From positions 25,157,424 through 25,221,423 of the forward strand of contig NC_056608.1 of NCBI RefSeq assembly GCF_018340385.1: 64,000 nucleotides of DNA. Direction: 5' to 3'. Positions within the stretch are counted from its first letter, which is position 1, and every line of letters starts with the position of its first letter. This document shows, piece after piece, positions 11,251 to 25,450 of this stretch. The translations under genes were made by a program, and so were the position numbers. Source of the stretch: Cyprinus carpio (lineage: Eukaryota; Chordata; Actinopteri; Cypriniformes; Cyprinidae). The notes under the pieces are model-generated. The model was given only the letters and a program-made list of their open reading frames with translations, searched no databases and was not told the DNA's origin.

Positions 11251-11931
11251 AGGAGCGCCGCGAAACTCTCTTCAACACACAAACGATACTAATAATCACT
11301 AACAACCGTAAGTACACACACAACACTTACCGAAATCAGACGTTTTTAGGATTAAGTCGCGGTTGTGATGTTAGATTGTGTGTGTGATCGCGATCTCATC
11401 CGTGTGTGTCTGTTTGTTAGAGAGCAGCGGGCTAATGCTAACAGCAGACGACCAGGAACAAACTGTGATTCTAAACACACATATCTGCTCTATACCGACT
11501 CCATAAAACATTTATTACACACACAGTTCACGAGGATGAAAAAAATAATCAGATACTATGTATAATTAGAGTCTGGGACGTAATCTAGACCGTGTTTGTC
11601 CAGAGTTTAGCGCTGCTGTTTTCGTGATTCTGTCGCGCGAATGTGTTTTTATTTAACGTAATAATAAGATACGGGTTCTTTAGGATAATCTGACGTTGTA
11701 TTAATTTTCTTAGTTTAATTACACACTTAATTTGCATTTCGAATTTGCTCATAATGTACCTGTACATACAAAATTGTCGATTTGTATGTTGTTGTTATTA
11801 CCTGTTTACTTGTTCTATTTTGATTCTTTCGTTATCTGTTGAAGCTTCTGTCACGAAAACACAGCTACCAGTGAAGCTGATTCTGATTAATGTCTGATCG
11901 TGTTCTTGTCTCTTCAGGATTTCGGAGGAAG

Positions 11932-12648
11932 ATGAGGGTGAAGGAGATACTCAGGACGGCTACACAGGCCTGGAGTCCTGCGCCACAGCACCCCGCGCGC
12001 CTGGCCTTAGGTAGCTGCGTCTGCGTGCGCTGGTTTAGTTCAGACGCACACATGATGCTGGAGTAATCTGCTCTTCTTCTCTGTCTCGTATGTGCAGGGA
12101 CCGCGGCGCAGCAGCTGGACGCGTCCTTCAACACCAGCAGCGCTCTGGAGATCTTCGAGATGGACTTCGCCGATACATCCCTGGACATGAAGCTCAGAGG
12201 AACTCTGCCCACTTCCAACAGGTCAGCTCTTCTGGAAACACGTGTGTTTGGATTATCAGACAGTACTGCTGCCATAGTATACATGTTCTACAGCATACCG
12301 TTCAAAAGTTTGGGAGATTTTTAATGTTTTTGAAGTCTCAGCGAGGCTGCATTTATTTGATCAAAAATACAGTAAATTAATTAACACTGAACACTAAAGT
12401 ACACTTGAGTTCATTTGTACTTCTATTTAAATAGATGTTCATGTTCAGAATACATTATTATAATATCTGAAGCGATAAAAGTTCAGCACATGACTGGATC
12501 ATTAAATCTTCTATGGAGTATCTTATAATCTCAGTTTAACTGATATCTCTTGTATTATGTTGAAATGTTGGCTACGATCAGTATGTTCCGGAGCAAACTG
12601 ACCATAATTGGATTTAATACAATTCACCGAAAAAAAATAACACGATGA

Positions 12649-12679
<31 letters not shown>

Positions 12680-14607
12680 ACAGGTAAAAGGTAAACTTTT
12701 AACATTAATACTTCTCATTCATTATAAAAAGTGAAAATATTACATTTTTTTATATATATATATATATATATTAAACAATTATTTTCAAAACCTTTTATTT
12801 TTGACCAAAAGTGAATATTATAATTAGTATATTTTTAAATTTAAAAAAAGTTGACTTTTAATTTTAAAAAAAGTTTTTCAAAATTTTGGGATCAGTAAGA
12901 TTTTTATGGTTTTTGAAAGAAATCTCTTTTGCTCAGTGAGGCTGCATTTATCTTACCAAAAATACAGTAAAATTGTGAAATATTATTAATATTTAAAACA
13001 GCTGTTTTCTATGTGAATATGTGTTAAAGTGTAATTTATTTCTGTGATGCACAGCTGTATTTTCAGCATCATTACTCCAGTCTTCAGTGTCACATGATCT
13101 TCAGAAATCATTCTAATGATTCAAGAAACATTTCTGATTATTATCAATGTTGGAAACAGTCGTGCCGCACAATATTTTTGTCCAAACCGTGATGCATTTT
13201 ATTTTTCAGGATTCACAGATGAACAGAAAGCTCAAAAGAACAGCATTTATTTGAAATACAAATCTTTTGTGAAAAAGAAAAAAAAAAAGCGTTTACATAA
13301 ATTTAAACTGAACATGCAAATTAACCTTGCGTTGTGTTGTGGCCCTGTAGACATACACATTCAGAACATGCAGAAGTCTGGTTGAGTTGTTGTCCTCATC
13401 TGAAGGTGTTTGTGAAGTGATTGTGTGAAGGATGTCTGTGTGATCTAACACACGTGTGTGAGCGTGTTTCTGACACTTCTGTGTCGTGTGTCACCCTCAC
13501 TGGAGTATTATCAGTTTGTCTGTTACAAATTGACACAAAAATGGAATTTCCGGTGATCACAGCTAATAATACAATGTGACATTCTGTGGTTTTGTCTCAT
13601 ATTCATCTTGAATCCACAGCAAACAGAGCAATTTTGTCTTCACTGTTCCAATACTTATGGAGGGCACTGAATATATACGTGTGTGTGTGTGTGTTTTCTG
13701 CAGGTTTCACAGTCTGATCTGGGTGGCGTTTGATCCGGAGGGCTCATCCGGGCGGCTCATCGGAGGCAGTGAGAGCGGAAGCGTCACCGTCTTCAGCCCC
13801 GACGCTATTCTCGGCGCGGGAGAGGACGCCGTGATCGGACAGTCCCACAAACACACGGGCCCCGTGCGCGCGCTCGACTACAACCGCTTCCAGGTAGAGC
13901 TCAGACTCGCGCTTCAGATCCCGTCACATCCGCTGCCGCTTTCACAAACACGCGTGTGTTTCCTCCGCATCAGAGTAACCTCGTCGCCTCCGGAGCCAGC
14001 GATTCAGAGATATACATCTGGGACTTGAACAACTTCAGTAATCCCATGACGCCGGGCACAAAGGCACAGGTGTGTGGAACTTCTTTTGGGTGATTGTTGG
14101 GTCAGTGTTCACAGCATCATGAAGTGACTGTATTTGTCTCTGTATCTTCAGCTCTGTGAGGTAAGAGGAAGGTCTTGGTTCTTGTGAGGGTTTGTGGTGG
14201 TTTTGCTGTGGTTTGGGTTTTGATTGATCTCTTCTGTAACCATTCATCTCACTCAACAACGGGTTACTGCCTAAAAACACAGTTGATCTGAGTGTGTCTG
14301 GTTGTTTTGGATGGGTTTTTGGTCAGTGATGAATTGCAGTACCTGCATTAAATCTTGACCTGATGGTTTGTAGGACAGTCAAACATTCTCTGGTGGCTTG
14401 TGCATGTCAATTAAAATCTATATATTTTAATATCATAATGGGTGTCTAACTGGGTATATACAGATATGAGGTCATTAATGATTAAAACGTGTATTTAAGT
14501 ATTATAATGGGTGTTTAAATGGATATAGATAGATATGAGGTCACTAATATTATAATGGGTAGCTAAATTGCTATAGAGATATATGGGGGTCACTAAATAT
14601 TTTGAAG

Positions 14608-14704
<97 letters not shown>

Positions 14705-16288
14705 TCATTAAATATTAAAATATGTGTATTTTAGTATTATAATTTATGGGTATAATGAAAAAAGTCAGTGATGATGTGCTTATTTTATTTTATATTTTTT
14801 TTTTTTATTACTTTTTACTGAACTGGTTACATTGACATGTATGGACATGAGGTCACAAAATATTAAAATGTAAATATTTTAATATAAAGGGTGGCTAAAT
14901 GGACTAAATCTAAAAAAAATCTACATATGAGGTTACAAAATATTAAATTTAAAATATTTTAACATTATGATTGGCTAAATGGATATATATCTATACATGA
15001 GGTCAGTAAATATTTAATTTAATAAATTATAATGATTGGCTAAATGGATATATATCTATGATGTCAGTAAATATTAAAATATATGTATTTTATCATAATG
15101 TTTTAACCTCTTTAAAATCTCTTTGTAAAGTTCAGCTGACTAAAACCAATTCTGGGACAGGGTTTTTTTTTGGATGTTTTTTTTTTTTTTTGGAGTGTTT
15201 TGTGTGAAGTCTCAGGCGTTGTGCTGGTTCTGTCGTGTGTTAGCCGGCGGAGGACGTGAGCGTGGTGGCGTGGAACAGTCAGGTGCAGCACATACTTGCG
15301 TCCGCAAACCCCAGCGGGAAAGCCATCGTCTGGGATCTGAGGAAGAACGAGCCCATCATCAAAATCAGTGACCACAGCAACAGGGTGAGAGCATGCACAC
15401 CCATCAACGCCTGACGGAAGCAGAGGACGTCAGGCATGTTTTGAACCTGCTGTGTTTGTGTGTGTGTGTGTGTGGTGTCAGATGCACTGCTCGGGGATGT
15501 TGTGGCATCCAGATGTGGCCACTCAGCTGGTTCTGGCTTCAGAGGACGACAGACTCCCGGTCATACAGATGTGGGATCTTCGGTTTGCAACCTCGCCTCT
15601 CAAAGTCCTGGAGAGCCACACCAGGTAGAGACTCACACAAACCCCGTCAGATTCAACTGATTCCTTCAGGTCACGTCTCCACAGAAACACTCTTCTCGAT
15701 CTTCCAGAGGGATTCTGTCCATCTCGTGGAGTCAAGCGGATCCGGAGCTCCTGCTGAGCAGCGGCAAAGACAACCGGATCCTGTGCTGGAACCCAAACAC
15801 CGGAGAGGTGCGTCAGGAGCACCTGCTGCTTTTCTGCTCCTGTCAGACACTTCTATCCTAAGTGACTTGTTACGCGTCTCTACTGTGTCTTTATTATCTG
15901 ATTAATTTGAATCTGTTTTCAAAGATTGATTTTCACAGACACAGTATGAACAAACTAAATAAAAACAGATTACAGTTTAATTTTTTAAATAATTAAAAAT
16001 TAAATAGATCTCATAAAAGGTATATTTTAAAAAAAGAATACATTTTATTATTTGTTGTTATATATAATATGTAATAAAATGTATTATTATTATTATTAGG
16101 GTTAAATGTCTCTACTGTCATTTTTGTGTGGTTAATATTTTGAATCTGTTTTTTAAAGGTGAATTTTCACAGTCGCTGTGAATAAAAAAATAAACCTTAT
16201 AAGAGATCATAGTTCCAATATTACTAAATTAAAGAAATGTTAATTTATACCAAAAATAATAATATAATTTATTATTAAAACATTTATA

Positions 16289-16334
<46 letters not shown>

Positions 16335-16597
16335 ATATATATATATATATATAATATAAGAAAATTAAATTTTTGTTGTTATTATTATTATTAATATTAT
16401 TTTATAGAATAAATAACATCATAAAATATTAAAATATTGCATTATTTTAGTACAATTTAACATGGCTATTTAATATATATAATGTATTATAAAATCTTTT
16501 AAATTGTTTTATTATTATTAAAATATAGAATAAATAACTAAATAAATAATATATAATATATAAAATAAATTAAGTAATTGTATTATTAAAATCTGTA

Positions 16598-16642
<45 letters not shown>

Positions 16643-19600
16643 AACATAGAATAAATAACTAAATAATAAATAATATAATATAATAATACATTTAGTAATT
16701 GTAATAATAATTTCAGTATTGATTAAAATTAATCAAACAATAATTATTCTTATTATTATAAACTTTTCTAATTGTAATAATTTTCTCAAACGACTTTTTA
16801 TCAGGATTAATGCAATCATAGAAATCCATCATGCCCTGTCTCTGGTGTTTCAGGTGATTTACGAGCTGCCGACAGCCAATCAGTGGTGCTTCGATGTGCA
16901 GTGGTGTCCTCGTAACCCCGCCCTCCTGTCGGCCGCATCGTTTGACGGACGGATCAGTGTGTACTCTGTGATGGGAGGACGTCTTCAGCAGCAGCAGCAC
17001 AGCACGGTGGACCAGGTGAGAGTACGGGAACGTCTAACCTGCTGTTCTTTGAGGAACGATGATCACATGATCGCTCTCTCTGTTCTTAGATCTCGGCCTC
17101 GTTTGACAGCAGCGACCCGTTTGGGACCGGTCAGACTCTTCCTCCTCTGCAGGTTCCTCAGCCCTCGGTGGAAACCACCATCGTCCCTCCGCTAAAGAAG
17201 CCGCCCAAGTGGGTGCGGAGGCCCGTCGGCGCGTCCTTCGCTGTGAGTATTTCAGAGACATTGAGAAAGATGTGTTTTAGTGTTAATTTCGTTAATGAAA
17301 TCTATGACCAAAAATGTTCTTCAACCAAATTTTTTCCCCTGATTAAGACGAGACAATAATAAGATCATTAAACGATAACTGAGATGATATCAGCATGCAA
17401 TATTGTTTATGATGATGTGTTTATGAAAATGTGCAAGTGTCTACTGACTAAAACTAGACTAAATTGCTCAAAAAAAAAGCTAAAACAGGACAAATGACTA
17501 AATGTGACACTTGAGCACAAAACCAGTCATGAGGGTCAATTTTCTGAAATTGATATTTCTACATCATCTGAAAGCTGAATAAATAATCTCTCCATTGATG
17601 TGTGGTTTGTTAGGAGGACAATATTTGTCTGAGATACAACTATTTGAAAATCTGGAATCTGAGGGAGCAAAAAATTTAAATATTGAGAAAATCATCTTTA
17701 AAGTTGTCCAAATGAAGTTCTTAGCAATGCATATTACTAATCAAAATTAAGTTTTGATATATTTATGGTAGGACATTTACTAAATATCTTCATGGAACAT
17801 GATCTTTACTTAATATCCTAATGATTTTAAATTAAAAATAGCCGACAAAATGAATGTGTTGAGCTTCCTGTGAGTCTGTGCTTGCTTCTGTCTCCTGTAG
17901 TTCGGAGGGAAGCTGGTGACGTTTGAGAACCCTAGTGTGGCTCCGCAGCAGCAGCCGATCGCGCGACAGGTGCAGGTGAGTCAGGTGACCACAGAGACGG
18001 AGTTCCTCCAGCGTTCGGCCGAGCTGCAGGCCGCTCTACAGTCCGGATCCTTCACCAGCTTCTGCCACGACAAGATCAGGAGCGCCCCGTCTGACGCCGA
18101 GCAGGACATATGGAGGTTCCTCACGGTACAAACATTCACATCTACACACAACTACAACTCCACATGTGACCTGAACCCTGCGGCACAGAAGCAGTCATCA
18201 GTAGCACAGCTATATTTGTAGCAATAGACAACAATACATTGTATGGGTAACAATTATACATTTCTCTTTTTGCCAAAAATCATTAGGATATTAAGTAAAG
18301 ATCATGTTTCCATGAAGATATTTAGTAAATTTTCCTACTGTAAATATATCAAAACTTAATTTTTGATTAGTAATATGCATTGCTAAGAACTTCATTTGGA
18401 CAACTTTAATGTTTTTCTCAATATTTAGTAGATTTTTTTGCTCCCTCAGATTCCAGATTTTCAAATAGTTGTATCTCAGACAAATATTGTCCTCCTGACA
18501 AACCATACATCAATGGAGAGATTATTTATTCAGCTTTCAGATGATGTAGAAATCTCAATTTCATAAAATTGACCCTTACAACCAACTTTTATCTACTGCT
18601 CAAATAAATCATTCAACTCTTATTTACTTTCTTCTGCGAAACACAAACTGTGATGCCACAAAACCCGGCTTCATTCAGCCTGATGAAAATATAGTTAACA
18701 GTGTCTTAAAACACTACAGTACAATACTGCTTCTGTAGGTCTTAAAAACTCGTAATTCTCCCTATTAATGCCTAAAGAAAAATCTTAAATCAGAGTCAGA
18801 AGTCTAAAATTCATAAAGGCATGGCAAATAATGTTTCACGCACTTCAAAACATAAATATCTTGTATCTATTTTAGTTTTTTTAATATAAGTGTCCTTAAA
18901 TCAGGATACATTTCCTTGAGATGCAAAATGTGTGGAAAAAAGATTATTATTTTTATCTATTTTCTATTATTAAATTATCTATTTCAGATACAGATTTATC
19001 ACCTTTTATAATGTTGGGTACAATTTGAAATCTATTTGTAATTTTTTCTGATAAAAATGATATTAAAATTTGATTTAAAAAAAAAACTCATTTGTAGAGC
19101 TGTACATTTTGGCCAATATGTTGTTGTTTTTAATAATAATTGTAATAATAATAATTATTATTATTATTATTATTGCTTAATAAAATATTTAAAAAAGAAA
19201 TAAAAACAAAATAAAAAATATTATTGCAATATTTTACTGTAAAATAAAAAATCAAATTTTTAAGAAAAAAATATTATAATAATTAAATTTTACATTACAA
19301 TACTAATTATCGAACAAACAACAATACTATATTATTTATGGCTGTCTTAATGTCTTGATATTTGTCACTATACCATTAAACTTTTATGTATTTGATGAAA
19401 ACTGCAGGAAACCCTTAAGCTTCTCTGTTGTTAATAACTGCTTCTAGTCTCATAAGCATTTTTAGAAGAATTTCTGTTTCATTTTGGATTCAAGAGAGCA
19501 TTTGATCAGACAGAGTTCACGCATTCCCTGGGAATCGAACCCATGACTTTGCTGTTGCAAGCACCTTACTGTGTGAGATTCCGGAATAGAGAATATAGAT

Positions 19601-20403
19601 CATCTAGAAGCTATCGTATTCATACTGCAGTCCACAGAGAACTGATGCAGGAATCAGTTTGAGTGACTGTTCAGCTGTTGTTCTGTGGTGTTTTATCAGG
19701 TGAACTTTGAGGATGAAGCGCGTGTGAAGTTTCTGCGGCTGCTGGGCTTCAGTAAAGACGAGCTGCAGAGGAAGGTATCAGATCAAACCACAGCACTGTC
19801 AACATTCAGATTCATTCACTAGTCATTATATCAGAGGAGAGCCACCCATGTACAGAAGCTGTCCTATAAAACGAGACAAAATATGACACGCATTTACCTC
19901 TTAGTAAGATATGACATATATCAATTATATAAATTATATCAATTTTTACGACTAATAATAACAAAAATAATTCAAATTACATAACTAATAAGATAAGAAT
20001 ACTACTACTACTACTAATAATGACAATAACAACAAAAATAACAACATTAATAATAATGAAAATAACAATAATGCTATAAGAATAATACAATTAAAAAATA
20101 ATGCTTATAATATTAACTAATAATATTTATTAATTATTTTTTAATTATTATTTTTAAAATATTGGGTTAGTGTTAGTTATTAAATAATAATTAATTATTT
20201 ATTTTTTAGTCTTATTTTTTATAATTATTTTAATAATAATAATAATAATTATTATTATTATTATTAAATTTAAAATTTTAATATTATTATTATTAAATAT
20301 TACAGTTCTAATAAAAATGATTAGTATTCTTATTATTTATTAGTCTTTGTTATTATCATTAATTATTAATATTATTGTTATTATTAGTCACAGTATTCTT
20401 TAA

Positions 20404-20451
<48 letters not shown>

Positions 20452-21810
20452 ATTAGTCTTCGTCTATTTTTACCTGCTGATGCTTTGTGAGAGAAACAGA
20501 CTCATAATTTTTGAGTGAAGCTCTAGTTGTGGCCTCTGTTCCTGCAGATCTCGGCGTGTTTGGGGAGGAGCCATCATCCGAACGGTTTAGACGTGAATGA
20601 TCTGGCGGAGAAGATGCAGACGCTGTCTGATCAGGTGTGTGTCAGCTGCGCTGTGAATCACTGCATGCTTGTTTTACTGTATCTGATGTTGAATCGTCCA
20701 ATCAGAGAGCAGAGGAGTCGGGCGGAGCTGCAGACGGTCTGTCCGGACGCGAGTCTCCGGCTGATTTCTTCAGTCAGCTGCCGAAGAAAGAGAAAGACCG
20801 AGCGCCCTTCCAGATCCCCGTGTCCTCAGGTGAGCATCTCTGAATTACAAGCATGTGCGTAATGTTATGATATTGATGTTCAGGTGTGAATGTGGTGCTG
20901 TGTTGAGCAGATACGGACGGTCTATCAGTCAGGCTCTGTTGGTGGGGAACTTCGAGGGCGCCGTGGATCTGTGTTTGAATGACGGACGTTACGCCGAGGC
21001 TATCCTCCTGTCAATCAGCGGAGGGGAGGAGCTACTGAAGAAGACCCAGCAGCACTACCTCCAGCGACAGACCAACAGCGTCTCCATGGTAACCGCTTAC
21101 AATCATTAGCATCTGTGCATGATGACATTTTCATTTCAGATTCATTCGTGGAAACTATATCAGTATTCACTTCCATCTCCACTGTGAGTGTTATTTTATT
21201 ATTATTATTTTATTATTATTATTAAATGACTTTTTATAACAATAATAATTAAAATAATTTAAAAAGTATTATTTCTTGTTATTAATCTAGTTAGTCTTGT
21301 TATTATTATTATTGTTGAATATAATATTAAAATGACTAATAATAATAACAATAAGAATACTACTACTACTTTAAAAAATACAAAAATAATAATAATAATA
21401 TTAATAATTTGTTTTATATTTATGTACTTGTTATATTATATATTATAAAACATTTGTTATATTATAAGGTTGTTGTTGTTAGTATTATTACTCGTTATTC
21501 TTATTATATGATTATTATTCATTATAAGACGACTAATAACAACACAAATAGTTAAATATAATATATTATAATAGTAATATATATTAAATAATTATTTTTG
21601 TTAATAGTCTTATTACTTTTATTATTATTTTAATAATTATTATAATTATTTTTATTAAATTGTTATTATTAGTATTCTTATTGTTTATTATTAGTCTTAG
21701 TTATTATCAGTAATTATCATTATTAATATTATTGTTATTATTTGTAGCAATTTCCTATTAGTCATTATTATTATTATTGTTTTTATTAGTCACAATATTC
21801 TTTAAATTAC

Positions 21811-21848
<38 letters not shown>

Positions 21849-21905
21849 GTCACAGTTTTATTGTTATTATTATTATTATTATTATTAGTCACAGTATTAT
21901 TATTA

Positions 21906-21939
<34 letters not shown>

Positions 21940-21949
21940 GTTGTCACAA

Positions 21950-21994
<45 letters not shown>

Positions 21995-21999
21995 TCATA

Positions 22000-22057
<58 letters not shown>

Positions 22058-22097
22058 TATTAGTCTTATTATTATTATTATTATTATTATTAGTCAC

Positions 22098-22137
<40 letters not shown>

Positions 22138-22152
22138 GTCACAGTATTATTA

Positions 22153-22185
<33 letters not shown>

Positions 22186-22262
22186 GTTTTCACAATAATA
22201 TTATTATTATTATTATTATTAGTCACAGTATTATTATATTATTATTATTATTATATAGTCAC

Positions 22263-22296
<34 letters not shown>

Positions 22297-22350
22297 GTCA
22301 CAGTATTATTATATTATTATTATTATTATTATTATATTATTATTAGTCAC

Positions 22351-22387
<37 letters not shown>

Positions 22388-22402
22388 GTCACAGTATTAT
22401 TA

Positions 22403-22453
<51 letters not shown>

Positions 22454-22936
22454 GTCACAGTATTATTATTATGATGATGATGATGTATTAATGAGTTGTT
22501 TTTCTCGGTCAGCTGATCTCGTCAGTGGTGACGCAGAACTGGCGTGATATCGTCCAGAGCTGTGAGCTGGACAACTGGAAGGAGGCGCTGGCGGCTCTGC
22601 TGACCTACGCTAACCCCGAGGAGTTCGCTCCTCTCTGCGGTGAGAACATCACAGTTTCTTGATTAGTCTGCTACGGTTGACAAACACGCTTCTGCATTAG
22701 TGTAGAGTATAAGAGCTCTGAATGCGGCTCGTCCAATCAGAGCGCAGAGTCTGGAGTGATTGACAGCTCTCTCTCTGTGTGTGTGTAGATACTCTGGGCT
22801 CTCGTCTGCAGGCTGGAGGCACAGAGAAGCGCTGTCTGCAGGCCTGTCTGTGCTTCATCTGCTCGGGGAACATCGAGCGTCTGGTGGAGTGCTGGACGTC
22901 ACAGAGAGACTGTTCTTCTCCGCTGGCGCTGGAGGT

Positions 22937-22969
<33 letters not shown>

Positions 22970-24422
22970 TGATTCACGCTTACATTGAGTGAATGCTCTC
23001 GTGCGCTGACGTCTGTGTTCTCGTGCGTCTGCAGGATCTGGTGGAGAAGGTGATGGTCCTGCGCAAGTCGATCGAGCGTCTGCGTAACGGTGAGGTTTGT
23101 GTTCAGAGCTCAGCGCTGACCGAGAGGCTCGTCCAGTACTCCAGCATCCTGGCATCTCAGGGCAGCCTGACCTCAGCGCTCCGCTACCTGCCCGACTGCC
23201 CAGACCAGGTGCACACACTAATACACATTTATATCTGTGTCCCTGCAGCACAGAAGCAGTCATCAGTAGCACAGGTATATTTGTAGCAATAGACAACAAT
23301 ACATTGTATGAGTCAAAATTATACATTTCTCTTTTAGGCCAAAAATCATTAGGATATTAAGTAAAGATCATGTTCCATGAAGATATTTAGTAAACTTCCT
23401 ACCGTAAATATATCAAAACTTAATTTTTGATAAGTAATATGCATTGCTAAGAACTTCATTTGGACAACTTTAAAGATTAAGATTTTTTTGCACCCTCAGA
23501 TTATTATCAGATATTGTCCTCCTAACAAGTTGGAGTTGCTTATAATAAAGCAACATGCATCATCCATCCTTAGAAACATGTGAAGGAAGGAAGCACTTAA
23601 AGCAGCTGTTGTCCACAATAGAATTTGTTTTTTTGTTTTTTTTCACCAAAATAAATGTAATTTTTTTATTGTTCAGTAAAATGATTATTATTATTAATTT
23701 ACATTTTATTTTTATTGTAATTAGATGCAATTAATACTATTTCATTTTTTATTATTTAATAAAACAAAGAAATAATGATTTTTTTTTTTAAATACTAATT
23801 TTAATTTTACAGTGCAATGGTAATATTGCAGAAGTAATGTATTTATTGATTTAATTGTCATAATTTAATTAAACTATAATTTAAATATTATAACTATAAT
23901 ACAGTATAGTAGAATTATTGCTTTTTGTGATTTAATAAAATAAAAATATAAAAATGATTAAATGATTATTGTTATTATTATTACAATGCAATATTGCTAT
24001 GATTTATTTGTTTTATTTAATTTAATAAAATAATATTATTTTTACAGTGTAATGTAATACTTGCTATAGTAAAGTTTCTTTATTGATTTAATTTTTATAA
24101 TTTATAATCTAATAAGATGAAATGTGTAGATAATTTATAATAATAATAATATTATAATTTTTAAATATTTACATGACACATTGTGTTTTACATTACAGTA
24201 GTATTATAGCTATTTTAAAATGTATAATTTTAGTATTAATATGATAGTATTTACTGTGATGTGTGTTTGTGTGATTTAGCCTGGTGTTCGGATGTTAAGA
24301 GAGCGACTGTCGCATGCGAAGGGTGAGATCCTGCAGAGACCGCAGTCGTCTGTGCCAGCGGGAGGCGCTAAAGCACCGGCAAACACACACACTCCTGCAG
24401 CACACACACAGGTGTGACGCAG

Positions 24423-24461
<39 letters not shown>

Positions 24462-25418
24462 TTGATTGCTTTTATTTGGATCTAAAAGACATTACAACGA
24501 AAACAAGATCCAAATACTCTGGGAAGGGTCTTTGGCGAGGTGACAGATCTACAATTCATGGCTCACATACAGGTTCTTCCATTTATAATACTCAACACAT
24601 TAAGGATAAACAAAAAAAAATCTCCGTCTCCATATTTGCATGCTCCCTATGGTGACTGAAACAGAGCAGAATATTGCAAGCCTTTTTGCTTCCTTTTCTT
24701 GCATCCCCCTGATCACATTCTTATGGACATGGCCTAAACTTCCAAATACCAGAATTATTCATTTACAGTTGTGTCCAAGTTGGTGAATAAGATCTACCAG
24801 TGGCTGATATTTCAATAGTTTAGAATAGTAGCAAGTATCCATATACAGGTCACTACAGCAGCCCACCTCAAAGACACATACAGATTTCATAACCTCATTT
24901 ATAATTACAATGTCAGGAGTATTTGGAATATTTTTAAAGTAATCACTGTCAGATGTGTCATGATGAAACCAGTTAAATCGTTCAGTGCTATGCTTTTATA
25001 TCTTACTATCATGTCCCCCAGGATCCACACATACCTTTTGCAAGTCCTTTGCAACCAGATCAAACCAAAACGTTCATGTTCCTGAACATAAGTCCTTTAA
25101 ATTTGCAACCTTAATGACAAAACACAATCTCCTCTGTCTGGCAACATAGGGTCCAACCCTTTAAAATCGTAGGCCTGCTGCATGTCTGGCAACATAATGT
25201 TACACAACCGTTCATTGTACTCATCAGGACAACACACACATTAGCATCTTCACATACCAGGGTGGCGTTTCATCACTGCACAGTCTGGACACAATACACA
25301 CAGGGTGACACACCACTCACACACACACACACACAAGTCACACAACACACCTGCACACGCACACACACACACACACACAACCACACACCACACAATGCAC
25401 ACACACCAACCTGCAGCC

Positions 25419-25450
<32 letters not shown>

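Noticed and set aside
19495..19575. tRNA gene on the minus strand
   Set aside because: Only a B-box-like part is present; no acceptor stem or cloverleaf can be formed, and related copies exist at 30.2 and 60.5 kb, so it is a SINE remnant.
21777..22491. Long Ile/Leu/Tyr and Asn-rich frames
   Set aside because: Translation of the ATT array in a sec31b intron.
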